DNA of 64,000 bases, taken from Sesamum alatum. Lineage: Eukaryota; Streptophyta; Magnoliopsida; Lamiales; Pedaliaceae. Shown piece by piece: positions 34,401 through 45,985 of the stretch. A program made the translations under genes and the position numbers. The stretch is from the NCBI GenBank assembly GCA_034509735.1, contig JACGWO010000002.1, positions 40,913,855 through 40,977,854 of the forward strand. The letters are read 5' to 3'. The notes beneath the pieces are model-generated. The model saw nothing but the letters and a program-made list of their open reading frames with translations. It was not told the origin of the DNA and ran no database searches. How positions within the stretch are numbered: the first letter of the stretch is position 1; each line of letters starts with the position of its first letter.

Positions 34401-35544
34401 AACAAAATTAGTCAGCCACACACATGCGCACGCGTGAAATAGTACTAGTCGGGTAGCTCAATGGAACAAGGAGCTTAATAAGTGCCAATAAAGACATCCC
34501 CCCACTCCCCGTGCCTGTTAGTCAAGCAGTCACTCGATGCCGAAGACAGACAAGCCCTTCCTCCTCACTCCTATTCTCCGACTAGGAGGTCGGTCGTTAT
34601 CAAGCTTCTTCTTCCTCCCTGGGTTCACCCTTTGGTTGGGTTAACTAGTTTTTATGGTCACCTACAGAAATAGAGAAGACCTTGCAGGAAGTTTGATCTT
34701 AGCAGCTAGATAGTTCTTAAAGGTAGCTGCGTTTAGGCTCTACCCTTAATTAAGTTTTTGACCGGCCCCTGTGGAACTTAATAATAAAAGAAGGTTTGCT
34801 TCATCCTATTCCGATCAAAAGGGATGTGCTAGCTAGTACCTTAGGTACAGATATCTTACCAAAATTAGAATTGGCCCGACTCTGATAATCACACAAGTGT
34901 AGTTATGATATTGCTATGTAAGTGACTAGTCATAGCAAGTGTAATTCATTCGTTTAATTAGGTTGGCATTTTTCTTCTTTTTCCAGGGGGGTTATAGAAA
35001 TGGGAAGGTAGGAACGGCACCCCCACGGTCGTGTTGCTAGAGAAGACTTCACCTGCTCTTGTGAGGACGTACATTTAGTCCCGCTAAACATTTTGGTAAG
35101 AATTCATACCCCTATCATTAATTGGTGAGAAAATGTTTGACCTTAACCACTAGACCACAACGCCTGTGTTTGATTACCTTAGATTAATCAACCAAACCCG
35201 TTTCAGGACATAATATTGATTAAAAGAAGTTCCCTTTAAACTAAACAAATCAAAACCCTCGACATGTTTATAAGTGGAAAATGATTTGGTCATACGTTTT
35301 CAAGAGAGCCATCTGAGAGTGCGGAGTCAGCCCTCCACTCGACTCTTTGGGTTGCCGGCAGTTTCCCGGATCGTTGCCCTTCGAAGAACAGAATGCCTTT
35401 GCTCAAAGCATCTTCGTAATCAGCATCCGAACAGCACAAGTACAGCTGATCATTGTCCTTGTTGGACTTTGCACCATTCCATATGCACAAAAACATAATA
35501 ACATTAATCCAAGTAAATAAATGTAAGAAAGCCATGTTTTTCAC
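28456..35544 (-). CDS. GH9 endo-1,4-beta-glucanase (class B, secreted)
   Basis: Secreted endoglucanase of glycoside hydrolase family 9, acting on cellulose or related wall glucans. Eight exons are inferred on the minus strand: 35544-35296, 34381-34166, 32411-32211, 32121-32044, 30790-30638 (ends +/-1), 29973-29865, 29679-29513, 28842-28456; about 519 residues. A hydrophobic N-terminal signal peptide (residues ~1-25) precedes the catalytic domain. Key motifs are present: [13 protein letters not shown] (catalytic Asp pair), HHRGAS, and [20 protein letters not shown] (the acid Glu). There is no membrane anchor and no C-terminal binding module, so class B. The exon 5-6 intron uses a GC donor (AAG|GCAAGT). 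Introns are swollen by MITEs. No disabling lesion was seen. Confidence 0.9.
29148..29335. mobile_element. MITE with CCAAT/ATTGG palindrome, GH9 intron 7
   Basis: Palindromic sequence with GTGATTGGTCACTTTC and CACCAATCACAC, and outer arms CGTCCGTACCAGGTTTGATC and GCCTGGTCCGGACTAGAATT. Relatives lie near 32450-32690, 36773-36955 and 45787-45985. Boundaries are approximate. Confidence 0.55.
30035..30602. mobile_element. MULE-type MITE in GH9 intron 5
   Basis: The body 30045-30592 starts GGATAAAATTACACCG and ends GCGGTATAATTATCCG; the arms pair further in (TGAAGTTTGGTATAATTACA, ACATTAAATCTC). Perfect 10-bp duplication TTAATTTTAG at 30035-30044 and 30593-30602. Confidence 0.78.
31569..31874. mobile_element. 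CACTA-type MITE in GH9 intron 4
   Basis: 306 bp, CACTAAAAGAAATATGGC to TTTTTATGATAGTG. Flanking triplets are TTT and TTG (one mismatch). Homologous to 45380-45682 and to the split copy at 3828-9712. Confidence 0.65.
32450..32690. mobile_element. MITE with CCAAT/ATTGG palindrome, GH9 intron 2
   Basis: Contains GTGTGATTGGTG and GACCAATCACGT, with outer arms GAAATTCTAGCCTGGACAC and TTGGTTCGAGCAAGAATTTT. Same family as 29148-29335. Boundaries approximate. Confidence 0.5.
32982..33837. mobile_element. MULE-type MITE in GH9 intron 2
   Basis: The body 32991-33828 starts GGGTTAATTACATTTATATC and ends GGAGGTCTAAATATAATCAACCC. Perfect 9-bp duplication TAAAATAAA at 32982-32990 and 33829-33837. Confidence 0.78.
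33832..34129. mobile_element. MULE-type MITE abutting the previous one
   Basis: The body 33841-34120 starts GGGATAACTACATTTACACC and ends GGGGATGTAAATATAATTATC. Perfect 9-bp duplication AATAAATTA at 33832-33840 and 34121-34129. The left copy overlaps the right duplication of the neighbouring element by six bases. A close relative is at 47038-47319. Confidence 0.78.
34985..35175 (-). repeat. tRNA-derived SINE candidate in GH9 intron 1
   Basis: On the minus strand GGCGTTGTGGTCTAGTGG holds a canonical pol III A box (TGGTCTAGTGG). About 36 bp on, GGTATGAATTC is a degraded B box. The order and spacing fit a tRNA-derived SINE. The 3' end near 34985 is a guess. Confidence 0.45.
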
Positions 35545-35580
35545 GACTGAGTTGGATGCTCAATCCTAGTTCACTCCCTT

Positions 35581-35592
35581 GGCTATATATAG
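35581..35592 (-). promoter_or_regulatory. TATA box of the GH9 gene
   Basis: CTATATATAG lies about 40 bases upstream of the ATG at 35544 on the minus strand. It would imply a very short 5' leader if used. Confidence 0.45.
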
Positions 35593-35603
35593 ATAATAGA
35601 CAT

Positions 35604-36280
35604 ACTTACATATCAAGTTTGACATGAATAGCTCCTTTCATGGTTGCCGTAAGTATGTTGACATGGAAATTTTAGTTTCGTACGAATCTATTTTGACAAT
35701 TTTTCTGCATTTTTTTAAATTTTGCACATTGAGGACGAAAATAGCCAAGATTTGCTAAAATTTCCAAAAAAAAAAAAAAAATACATGTGATCAGCTTAAT
35801 TGGATGCATTGTTTGGACATTATAACAAATTTTGATCATTTTTGTCTTCAATGATTAGGACTAAAATTGAAAATCTTTATATTTAGGGGACTAAAATATT
35901 AAGACTAGTGTTTTATGGGGAAACCATTACGTGCATGAGATCATAATAGTGTTGATGCATGCATGATGATATAATGGAGATAGCGTGAGGGATTCAAAGG
36001 GTATGGGATGGGAGTATTATATATTGGCGGTTAATTAAAATCACAAGTGCTGAATTTAGATTCGAAAACATCAAATCTATGTAGTGAGAAATTGTAAAAG
36101 AATAGAGCCATGCATGTTAGTGGTATAAAGCCCATACTCCCTCAACGTCATTGTATAAGATAATCCCATGCTTTTGCGTGTATTGTTCAAGTACCATACG
36201 CATTTTCATCCTCAGGGTTTAAGTTAGAATCACACTCTACATTTAATCTTCATTTTAAACTTGTTATTTTAGTTTATATT
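35604..36280. other. Intergenic DNA
   Basis: No gene seen. Fragments with GGACTAAAATTG-like motifs suggest decayed MITE sequence, but no element could be bounded. Confidence 0.4.
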
Positions 36281-36290
36281 TCAATTTATA

Positions 36291-36668
36291 GGGCTAAATG
36301 CTTTTTTAGTCCCATAAAATTAATTTATTATTTTTTTATACCACAACTTAGGCAGGTAGCGATTTCAATCCCATAAAACACAATTTTAAGTATTTTTAGT
36401 CCCAAATTAATGGACATGACCTTGATTTTATGTATTTTAATTTCAATCACATAAAACACGATTTTAGGCATTTTAATCCTACGATTTTAGATATTTTTAG
36501 TCCCAAGTTAACGGTCGTTAACAGACATGTGGAAAGCACATGACCTTTTGGGACTAAAAATACTTGAATTCGTATTTTAATTGTGGGATTGAAATTGTCG
36601 CGTGTCTAAGTTGTGATACCAAAAAAAATAATGATATAATCTTATAGGACTAAAAAAGTATTTAGCCC
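36291..36668. mobile_element. Inverted-repeat MITE
   Basis: Starts GGGCTAAATGCTTTTTTAGT and ends with the inverse (ACTAAAAAAGTATTTAGCCC). Inner arms pair around a TTAACGGTCGTTAAC centre. No convincing target duplication was found. Confidence 0.65.
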
Positions 36669-36772
36669 TTAATATATCTATATATATTTTTCGTGTAAAT
36701 AAATCCAAGTGATATATATATATATACACACTTAAGGAAGTAGTTTATATGTATCTACGTATAAAGTGAAGG

Positions 36773-36955
36773 GAAAGTTCTTACTAATGTCATATTCAAT
36801 CCAACACAATCAATCACATAATAAATGCGATACATTTATTATGTAATTGATTATTTTTCTTAATTATATATTAATCACGCGACTATAAAAATATTATTAT
36901 TTTTATATAATTGATTTAGTTTGGTCAAATCCAATATGGGCTAGATTTTTTTCTA
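36773..36955. mobile_element. MITE related to the CCAAT-palindrome family
   Basis: Degenerate copy with CAATCACATAATAAATG, ATTATGTAATTGATTA and TTTGGTCAAATCCAATATGG. Boundaries approximate. Confidence 0.4.
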
Positions 36956-37078
36956 AAATGAAGATTGAGGATTGAAAAATCGTGAAACAGTTAACTAAAT
37001 AAATGATAACGTTGCTTGAGTGTTCGATCTTGGTGGTCTAAAACTATGGAGACTACTAAATAGTGGACGATTGTCGTT

Positions 37079-37807
37079 GGGTAAATTACATCTTTTGTCA
37101 ATATACTTGGGGCCAAAATTGATATTGGTCCCTAATTATTTTGAAGCACAATTTTAGTTGTTAATCTTTTTAAAATATTATAATTTTGATCTAATCGTTA
37201 AAATTAACGAAATTTTGAGAACACGGTCATGTTGGATAACACAGCCTTAGCGTGTTCTTCACTGAGTTCGCCGATCGACTTTCTCCCTCCTCCAAATTCA
37301 TTGTCGTCTGATCATATCATGCCAGCCCTTACCACCATTTGAGAGCCCATGGTACGGCGATCATTTTGCACCCTACCCATCGTAGGCGACTCCTCGTGTG
37401 AAATCTTTGCCCGCGATCCCCTCTCTTCTCCCCATTTTTTGGTTGTCGTCCATCATCCTCTCACCGGTGTAGCATCATCATCTGAAAGCCCATTCCAAAA
37501 TGATCATTTTCTACCCTCACCCATCGTTGTCCCCTCAGCCATTGGTGAGATCTCCTCGTCTCTTTTCTTTTCGCCGTTGTCCCCCCTCTTTCACTCCGTC
37601 GTGTAAACTCTGGAACATAGTGAACACGGCTGTGTTCTCCGACACTATCATAATCTCCGAGTCCATTAGTTTTAATCCCAAATTTAACGGTTTGACCAAA
37701 ACTATAATATTTTAAAAATATTAGAAACTACAATCATGCCTCAAAATGTTAAAGAATCAAAATCAATTTCGACCCTAAGTATAGGGATCAAAAATATAAT
37801 TTACCCC
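37079..37807. mobile_element. Inverted-repeat element, 0.73 kb
   Basis: The left arm (GGGTAAATTACATCTTTTG, GGGGCCAAAATTGATATTGG, TTTTAAAATATTATAATTTT) is the inverse of the right arm (TATAATATTTTAAAAATATT, AATCAATTTCGACCCTAAG, AAAAATATAATTTACCCC). The interior is GC-richer (about 37240-37670), with only low-complexity open frames. No clear target duplication. Confidence 0.65.
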
Positions 37808-38107
37808 GTTCCTCTACATCCATGAGTATGGTGTTAGAATGCCTGAATTAGGTTACCTCGAATTAATAGATTACTTCAGAGCTATTGATTTTTTTTTTTT
37901 TTTTGAAGCGGTTATTTTATAATAATAAAAAACAGCAACCAACAGTACAACCAAGGTTCAAATAAGACCTATATATCTACTAAACAGAGCCTAACAAAGC
38001 AAGAAACAACAAAAGATACTCAGCACTACACAAAACAAAACTAAAAACAAGAAAGGTACCAATCAAAGCAACATAACACAGAATCCCTTGTGTAGCCTAC
38101 AGCAGGT

Positions 38108-41100
38108 TCAGCCTCTAATCCGCAGTCTATCTCGCACTCTGGTATAGTCCAGCAGCAACAATTCAGCTTCATTCGCAGCTACCAGTACATCACATTGATT
38201 ATTCTCCATCACCCATTTGCACCGTAGCTTCCAAATCATCCAACAAAATACCACAAACCAACCCTGCTCCACTCCATCCAGCTGCTGCAAAACAGACCCC
38301 ACCCACTCTGCAATACCATGCTGCCAGTCAGAAATAATCCTCCATGTAATATGTGATAGAGCCCATAATTGTCTTGCAACAGTACATTCCAGCATAACAT
38401 GCTTCAAACTCTCCGTTCCCCTCCCGCACACCACACAGTCCACCTCAATGCTTTAAACACGCCTAGCTAAGTTCTCCAAAATAGGCAATGCCTCATTACA
38501 TAATTTCCACATGAAAACCTTAACCTTTGGAGGAACACGAACATGCCACAATGTCGTCCATAGTGATCCCCGACCACGTGACACATGCCCATTTCCTCCC
38601 GACGTCGACGGTAAACCCCGCGTCCTCATAGCCACAGCATGATCATATGCGCTACTAACCGTAAACTTTCCCCCTCTTTCAAACCTCCACGTCACATCCC
38701 CCCTTTCACCCACTATACACCCCTCCTCTAATAACTCCCGAACTCCCACAATGCTCCTCCACGTTAACGACGGTCGGCTGCCTACAGCTGCATTCCAAAA
38801 TGAGTCCGTAGGAAAGTATCTCGCTTTTAATACTCTACTCAATAATGAATCCGGCCGAGAGACAAGCCACCATCCCTGTTTAGCAAGTAGAGCAATGTTA
38901 AACTCCCTCAACTCTCTAAAACCCAACCCCCCATCCCTCAAAGATCTACACATCCTCCTCCAAGCCACCCAATGCACCCTCCTATCACCCCTATCATCCC
39001 ACCAAAAATCAGTCATCATAGCCTCCAAATGACGCAGCAAATCACCTGGAAGCCGAAAGCAAGACATCATATAAGTTGGCAAGGATTGTAGCACCGCTTT
39101 TACCAACACCCCATTCCCTGCTTGAGATAGCATATTCCTATTCCATCCACTAGTCCTCTCCCAAAACCTATCACTCACCCCCCTAAACAAAGCACCTCTC
39201 GACCTCCCTCCCACCGCCAGCAACCCCAAATATTTCTCATGAACCCGGACCAACCTCATACCCATAATCACCCCCAAGAACCTCTTAACCACCTCCGGCA
39301 TACCCCCACTAATCACCATCGTAGACTTACTCAAATTCACCTCCTGCCCCGATGCCCGTGTATACTGCCCCAAGATCCCCCTTACCTCCCCTAGCTGATC
39401 TGCATCTGCCTCACAAAACAATAGCGTGTCATCTGCAAACAAAATATGTGAGACCCTTGGTGCCTGCCTAGCCACCGCCACCCCGGTGATGCGTCCACCA
39501 TGTTCTGACACCTGAATAAGACTTGAGAAAGCCTATGTGCACAGAATAAACAAATATGGCGATAACGGGTCACCCTGTCGGATTCCCCGTTCCGGATGAA
39601 AAACACCAAATTGATTACCATTCAAAGTTAACGAATACGACACCGTGGTAACCAACACCATGATCAACTCAACAAACCTATGATTAAACCCTAATCAAAA
39701 GCAAGCAACACATTATCAGTGATAAGCCTACCCGAAATGAAAGCAGATTGGGTAGGCGACACAATAACATCCAATATACGACCTCAGCCTATTAGCCACG
39801 CATTTCAAAACAACCTTAACAATAACATTACAAATACTAATAGGCCGCAAGTGAGCCACCATTTTTGGAGACTCACACATGGGGATCAACACAATATGAG
39901 TATAATTGGACTTATGTAATAACACACCACCATTCAGGATACGTAAGACAGTACACACAACATCATTACCGACTATAGACCAAAACTTCTGAAAGAAAAG
40001 AGGAGGCATACCATCAGGACCGGGGGATTTATAAGGAGACATACCAAATACAACATTTTTGACCTCTGCAGCATCAAATGGTACTGAAAGCGATTGGTTC
40101 ATTTCAGGAGTGACCCGCATCGGAATAGTCCGTAATACCTCATGTATCTGTGTATCCAATGGCCTAGTAGACGCAAAGATAGATTGAAAATATCGTTGTA
40201 GAATACCCTGAATATCAGATTCTCCATCCCTCCATACTCCCTCCTCATCCCTCAATCATTGTAGCAGATTCTGCTTTCTCCGTGCAGACGCTCTGCAATG
40301 AAAATACCGTGAATTACTATCTCCATCCGCTAACCAATGAACCTTACTCCGCTCCTGCCATTTTACCCTTTCCCTTGACTGCCCCTCCTCAATCTACTCC
40401 CGAATACGTGCAATAGTTCTATGCTCCCCCTCCCCTAATCACCCCTCTCCAACAGTGTGTATTGTTCATCCAAATGCCTCAGTCGTCTTTCTGCCTTACA
40501 GACAACCTCTCTGTTCCACTTAAGCAACCCCAATGACATGCTTGTATTCTCTTCCACAATCGGACATTAGGATCCTCCTCTTGTACACTACCCCAGGCTT
40601 CCTCCACTACCCTCGAACAGTCCTCCTCTAACAGTCATTTCGCCTCAAACCTGAATAGAAACTTATGTTTTTTCACTGAATGTCTTCCCGGGTCCCAATG
40701 CACATGTAACAAAGCATGATCTGAATACGGGTATAACCTATGATAAACCTCTGTCCCTGGAAACCGTGACGACCAACCTATATTGCCACATGCACGATCC
40801 AGCCTCGCCAATACCATATGTGGGTTCTGCCTACGATTACACCATGTATATTTTGATTCGCGGTACCCCTAAATCACTAAGCCCACAACTAACCAGAGCT
40901 GCCCTGAATTCATCGATCTGCCAACGTGGCCGATTCTCCCCCATTTTCTCACTCTGAGTCAGTATCTCATTAAAATCCCCTGCACACAACCACGGAGTGT
41001 CCGTATGACTGCCCAACCGCTTCAATAAGTCCCAGGTCCGCCTCCAACGACAAGCCTCCGGTTCCCCGTGAAACCCCATGAATCTCCAATTTGCCATATC

Positions 41101-41385
41101 CAACAGCGTACAGACATTCACATCAATATGGTTCCTCGATAGTGACCGAAGCTGAACATTGGTATCCTTTCTCCATAACAGCGCCAGACCCCCGCTCAAT
41201 CCCACCGCCGGCACGTCCGCCCCAAACATATCCAATCCCTCTTTTATTCTTTCAAACTTAACATGTGAGCACTTAGTCTCAAACAAAAACACCAAATGGG
41301 GTCCTAACTCACGCACTCTCTCCCTCAGCTTCCAAACTGTCGACGTCGACCCCAAACCCCGACAGTTCCAAACAATCACACTCAT
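38108..41385 (-). pseudogene. LINE ORF2: endonuclease and reverse transcriptase
   Basis: The endonuclease starts at 41385 (SVIVWNCRGLGS) with GDFNEIL, and SDHALLHVHWD in a second frame. The RT shows SPYKSPGPDGMPPLFFQKFW, LRPISICNVIVKVV and FADDTLLF. A zf-RVT-type finger follows (CVVCGRGTESLKHVMLEC). Lesions: a frame change near 40867 after LSDLG; a frame change near 39775, with QSAFISGRLITDNVLLAFD continuing in another frame, then a stop; and a stop at 38453-38455 before the zinc finger. No RNase H domain was recognised. Confidence 0.85.
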
Positions 41386-42124
41386 GGCGTTCGGCGGGGC
41401 TGCGTAACAGCCTCTGTCATTGAACCTACCGGTGTACAGTCACTATTACCTCCTCTCTTCAGCAGTCGTTCTCCCACAATGCTACCTCGTTTCCTTTTAA
41501 AACCAGCCCCAGCAATCCCCCTTCCCCCTACCACGTCCCACTCTCCCACCTCTTCTCCCTCTCTCTACTCCCCTGCCAGCCATGAACACAATTGGCACTG
41601 CCACCAACTCCTCAACCAGCCTCCCCACTCCCCCATCAGCCTCACAAACCCCACCCTCCTCAGCAGCAATTTGGATTGAAGAGAGCTCATGACTACTCCC
41701 AATAGAATTGTCAGACAAAGATAGAGGAAGAATCGGATTTGTACGAACCTGTGTCTCGAATTGCTCTAAACCATGTGCTTCAACCAAATTAGTATCCAGA
41801 ATTTGCTCTCTCTGTCTCACAGTTTCATTCTCGTCGGTCAGATGCGCAGCTCCGGCCGACTGAATCCCGCCAGAAATACTCCGCCCATATAACTCATATG
41901 TATCGGGGACGTGGCTCGCCGACTGCCGTATCAGTCCCATCCATTGCGTTCAACAATTTTCGGTCGCCCCCCATCATTCCAGCTATATGAACCACTTCCA
42001 GCCGCCTCGCAGTACCAGCTAACCCAGAATCCTTCCCCTGCTGTTCAATTCCCTCCAGCTCGACCATTGCCCCATCAATCTGTTCCCCCTCTATTTGTTG
42101 TCCAGCCACTTGTTCCTTATTCAA

Positions 42125-43500
42125 CTAGGTCAGCTTACTAAAATCCCCTAAAGTCCGGCCCAACCTCACACTATGTTCCAACCCATCACCCTCAAATTCC
42201 CTCAGCCTGCCCTCCCTCGACCCATTACCCCCCAGCCCACAACCCCTCGACCCAGACTCCGTAGGCCCAACTTCTAGCGGCCCAATATCCCTCAAAACCA
42301 CTCCACTCTTATGGCCCTGCAACCTCCCCATATCCCTCAGTCCGTCCTTAGACGGCCCACATTCCCTTAGCCCAACCTTACTAGGCCCAGATCCCCCCAC
42401 CAGCCCACCATAGCCCAGCCCAACCCCATATCCAGCAGCCCCCACCTCCCCATATCGTCACTGTCCCCCGACCTTTCTCCCCCCACGTTCAACTCACCAC
42501 GCGCCACCCCTCCCTGACCACCACCACCACCCTCCTTCGCCCTATGGCCCACCGCCGTCCGCGCCCCACCGTCCAATCTATTCCCATTCCCTCGAAACCC
42601 AAGCGACCACCCCGTCTCGAAGATTGCTGTCCCTCTTCGCCCTCCTAAAGCCCGCCCTCTCCCCGCCAGCCTCCCTCCACCCCAGTCCGCAGCCGTCCCC
42701 CATTGAGTTACCCCTCCCCCCATCATTGCCCCAGCCCCACCATCCTCATCTCTCTCAACCATGGGCCATAAGGGCTATAAGGATCATCCTCCCCTCGATC
42801 GTGATCTTCAAGCCGCAGTGTACAATCCCTAGTAATGTGGCCGAGAATCCCACAACCATAGCAGAATGTCGGCAACTTCTTATATGTAAACGACACCGTA
42901 ATTTCACTTCCATCCGGCGAGCGTACCACCATGAACCGCTTCAACGGGCGTCTGACATCTAGTGAAACCCAGACTCGTATCTTGGCACCCCAAACAGCCT
43001 GGGCCGCCCGATGTTCGGACTTAACAAACACCCCAAGCCGATTACCAATCGATTCTACCACTGCCCTCGTCATCAATCGTAACGGTAATACATGCACATG
43101 CACAGTGAACGAGTTAAAATTAAGGTCAATCTAAAGCGGATTATCCTCGGCCCTAGCAATGCAGAGTATTATCAAATTTCTATCAAAGATCCACGGGCAA
43201 CCATCCACCGCTTTATCCCGATCAGCCACATGCTGAAACCGTAGCAGGAATCGATTTTCTAGCAATAGTTTTAACTCCATTCGGCGTACCGGCCTAAGAA
43301 TATTCATTAACATCATCTGCAACACATCGAATCTAAACAGCCGCGACGTTAGCAGTCGACCTACCACAAGGAACCCATCTCCAATCCCATCTCCAGCCCA
43401 TGCTTCCTCCGTTAAAGTCACCCCCCCCCCCCCCCCCAACTTCCTCCTCCGTCAATACTAATGTCCTACCTAAGCGTTCCACTGTCGAATCCATCAGTTA
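42125..43500 (-). pseudogene. LINE ORF1: DUF4283 / CCHC gag-like protein
   Basis: A DUF4283-like stretch (NRFLLRFQHVADRDKAVDG, PWIFDRNLIIL) ends at an in-frame stop (43131-43133). The same frame resumes with VHVHVLPLRLMTRAVVESIG, and a CCHC knuckle follows (CYGCGILGHITRDC). The low-complexity C-terminal part is spread over several frames. Confidence 0.75.
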
Positions 43501-44014
43501 CCAAATAAACGGGGTATTACCCCCCTTCCAGTAGCGAGGATCCCACCAGAAATGAACCAACCACCCAAGCACACTTAAGCGTGAAGAAGTCAAAAGTTGT
43601 ACCTGGTAACACAAGTAAGAACACGAAATTCAGAACGAAAAAAGAACAGCAAACAAGAAAAGAAGGAACTACCCCCGGTCCACAAACTAATAGAAGGACA
43701 CAAATCAACCAAAAACCACATCCGATCAGTAAGCACTATGTGGTCGGCCAAGCAAAACCCATGATAGAGAATACGCAACCCTCTCAGCGAGCAGAACAAA
43801 GAAGGAACAAACTCTCACAACCCAGACCCCTACCCCTGACACCTTCCTCTCAGTAGAGAGAAACACAGAACTTCTCAGCAGAGTAAAAGAAGTAGTTACA
43901 TTCTTCAGAGCTATTGATGTTGATGAACACTTCGCACATTGTTTAGATGACTATTTGAATAATTTAAAATTACATGTGTAGAATTTTAATTATTCAACAC
44001 CCAATTTGAGCTAT

Positions 44015-44574
44015 TTTTATATCGGCTTTAATAAATTTTTGATCCTGTAATTATATAGCACTTTGGCATTTTTATTCTTTATCTTTCTAGAGTTGTAAAA
44101 TAGTCCTGTAATTTTTTGACATGTCGCAATTTTGGTCTTTCCGGTGCCGGAGTTTGCAAAATTCGCCGGAACAACTCATGTGCCCCTCACGATTTTGGCA
44201 TTTTTATCCTTTATCTTTCTAGGGGTTGCAAAAGACTCATGTAACTTTATGACATTTCTCAATTTTGGTGCTTCTAGTGACGGATTTTGTAAAAGTTGTC
44301 GGAATAAATCATGCGCCACGTCATTTTATTTTTCTAATTTTTTGTCCATGTTGGTAAAAGTGAACCAATCCGAACAAAAATCTCAATTTAAATGAACCAC
44401 GTGAGGTGCACATGATATCTTCCGGCGACTTTTACAAAATCCAACATCAGAATGACCAAAATTGCGACATATCAAAAAGTTAAAGGACTCATTTGCAATC
44501 TTAAAAAGATAAAAGATAAAAATGCCGAAGTGTCAAAATTACAGAACCAAAAATATATTTAAGCCTTTTATATC
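44015..44574. mobile_element. MULE-type MITE with 9-bp target duplication
   Basis: The body 44024-44565 starts GGCTTTAATAAATTTTTGATC and ends AAAAATATATTTAAGCC. Long arms include GGCATTTTTATTCTTTATC and its inverse. Perfect duplication TTTTATATC at 44015-44023 and 44566-44574. It contains an internal repeat of the left arm near 44196. Confidence 0.8.
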
Positions 44575-45376
44575 TCATTATTATAGATATCAGATCCACA
44601 TAGTATGCCTATACATCGATTTGATATTGAAAGGTGTTAATTAATCTTGTTCCACATTTATAGCAAACAGGGCACTTGCCAACTTATAAACCATATAGTC
44701 TCATTTCCGTAGTATCTTTTCAAGATAAAATTAAATTTAAAACAGATAATACCTTACGTAATGGTTTTGATCGGAAAGTGTAAGTACACGCCTAATCATT
44801 TGGCGCCTCTCTGCCAAGGAAGCTTGGTTCCCTTTCTAAGTCCCTCTTCTCAGGGCTAATAATATTGGATAGTGTTGGCTTTCATCACACGTTGGTAAAC
44901 AAGGGGGATTTGTGCTGTTTGCAAGTCTCAAAACCTCATATATCTTGTGAGGCACGTTTTTATATATAATTATATGATTTTGGCCACAATCCACAATACC
45001 TCATACATAACTCCAATTACGATGTGTGAGTCCTCGTCAATATTCCCTATTTTATAAACTAATATATTACTTTCTAATAAATATAATTTTACTTAAAAGT
45101 AATATATAGTATGTATCATTTAATTTAAGAAATAATAATATTGAAATAGCTATATAAGAGCAGGATCGAAAGAGTATATATGCATGTATGTATTTCAATT
45201 TATTATTAAGTGAACTAAAATCAAGAACAAGCTAGCTTCAATCTGCTTAATCACAAGTTTATGAGATTTCATTTTAAATGACTACGCAGAATAATGTTAA
45301 CTCTGAACTAATTAAGACAGGTCGATATTAATTTTTAAAGTTAATAACATCGCAAAATAACATTAAACAACATTTG
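44575..45376. other. AT-rich intergenic DNA
   Basis: No gene or complete element recognised. Confidence 0.45.
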
Positions 45377-45685
45377 ATGCACTACAAAAATATTACTATT
45401 GCCTATGATTTTATTGATTATACACTAAAGTCGTGTTAAATAATTATTATTAACCAGGGTTAAACAAAAATCAATGCAAATGCTATACTTATCTATCATG
45501 AAAATGATTTGCCATGGCTATGAGCCATTGCAAATATTTTTGCCATGACAAATACATTAGCCACACTCGTAAAAATTACGATCAACAACTATTACATAAC
45601 CATAATTATTAACTTTTTACTATTACTATTTAATTTTAACCATAACAATTAATTATAATTAAATTTTATATTTCTTCTAGTGATG
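45377..45685. mobile_element. CACTA-type MITE, intact ends
   Basis: The body 45380-45682 (303 bp) starts CACTACAAAAATATTAC and ends TATATTTCTTCTAGTG. 3-bp duplication ATG on both sides. In reverse orientation it aligns with 31569-31874. Confidence 0.78.
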
Positions 45686-45786
45686 ACTTCCCTTAATAAA
45701 GGCCATGGAGAGAGATTGATACTCAAAGTGGGTTGGTATTTAATAGTAACGACTAGAGGAGAAAAGCAATGGAAAGACACACAAGA

Positions 45787-45985
45787 AATTTCAGTTGGGA
45801 TCGAATTTGGTCAAATTTAAATTAATTATAAAATCAAGTGTAATTAATAGTATGATTGGTATGTAATGCAAAAAAATTGACCAATCATAATATAATATGT
45901 ACATTATAATTGTCGTGTGATTAATTTAATTCGATCAGATAATCTATAAATCTGATTCGGATAAAAAATTTCGAGCAACAGTTGT
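45787..45985. mobile_element. MITE related to the CCAAT-palindrome family
   Basis: Contains TATGATTGGTATGTAATGC and TTGACCAATCATAATAT, with outer arms GGGATCGAATTTGGTC and TAATTCGATCAGATAATC. Boundaries approximate. Confidence 0.45.

Larger units (their letters stand above)
37874..43918 (-). mobile_element. L1-type LINE, structurally full-length
   Basis: Body 37890-43902, about 6.0 kb, minus strand. The poly(A) tail appears as a T run at 37890-37904. Perfect 16-bp duplication CTTCAGAGCTATTGAT at 37874-37889 and 43903-43918. Both ORF regions are present (gag-like ORF1 about 42.1-43.5 kb, EN-RT ORF2 about 38.1-41.4 kb), so it inserted without 5' truncation. It has since collected several stops and frameshifts and is not expected to be active. 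Confidence 0.9.

Noticed and set aside
34440..34660. Possible second SINE start (TAGCTCAATGG) in GH9 intron 1
   Set aside because: There is an A-box-like match but no B box at a suitable distance, so it was not called.
38217..43134. Plus-strand open frames across the LINE
   Set aside because: They are antisense shadows of the minus-strand ORF1 and ORF2 and show no motifs of their own.
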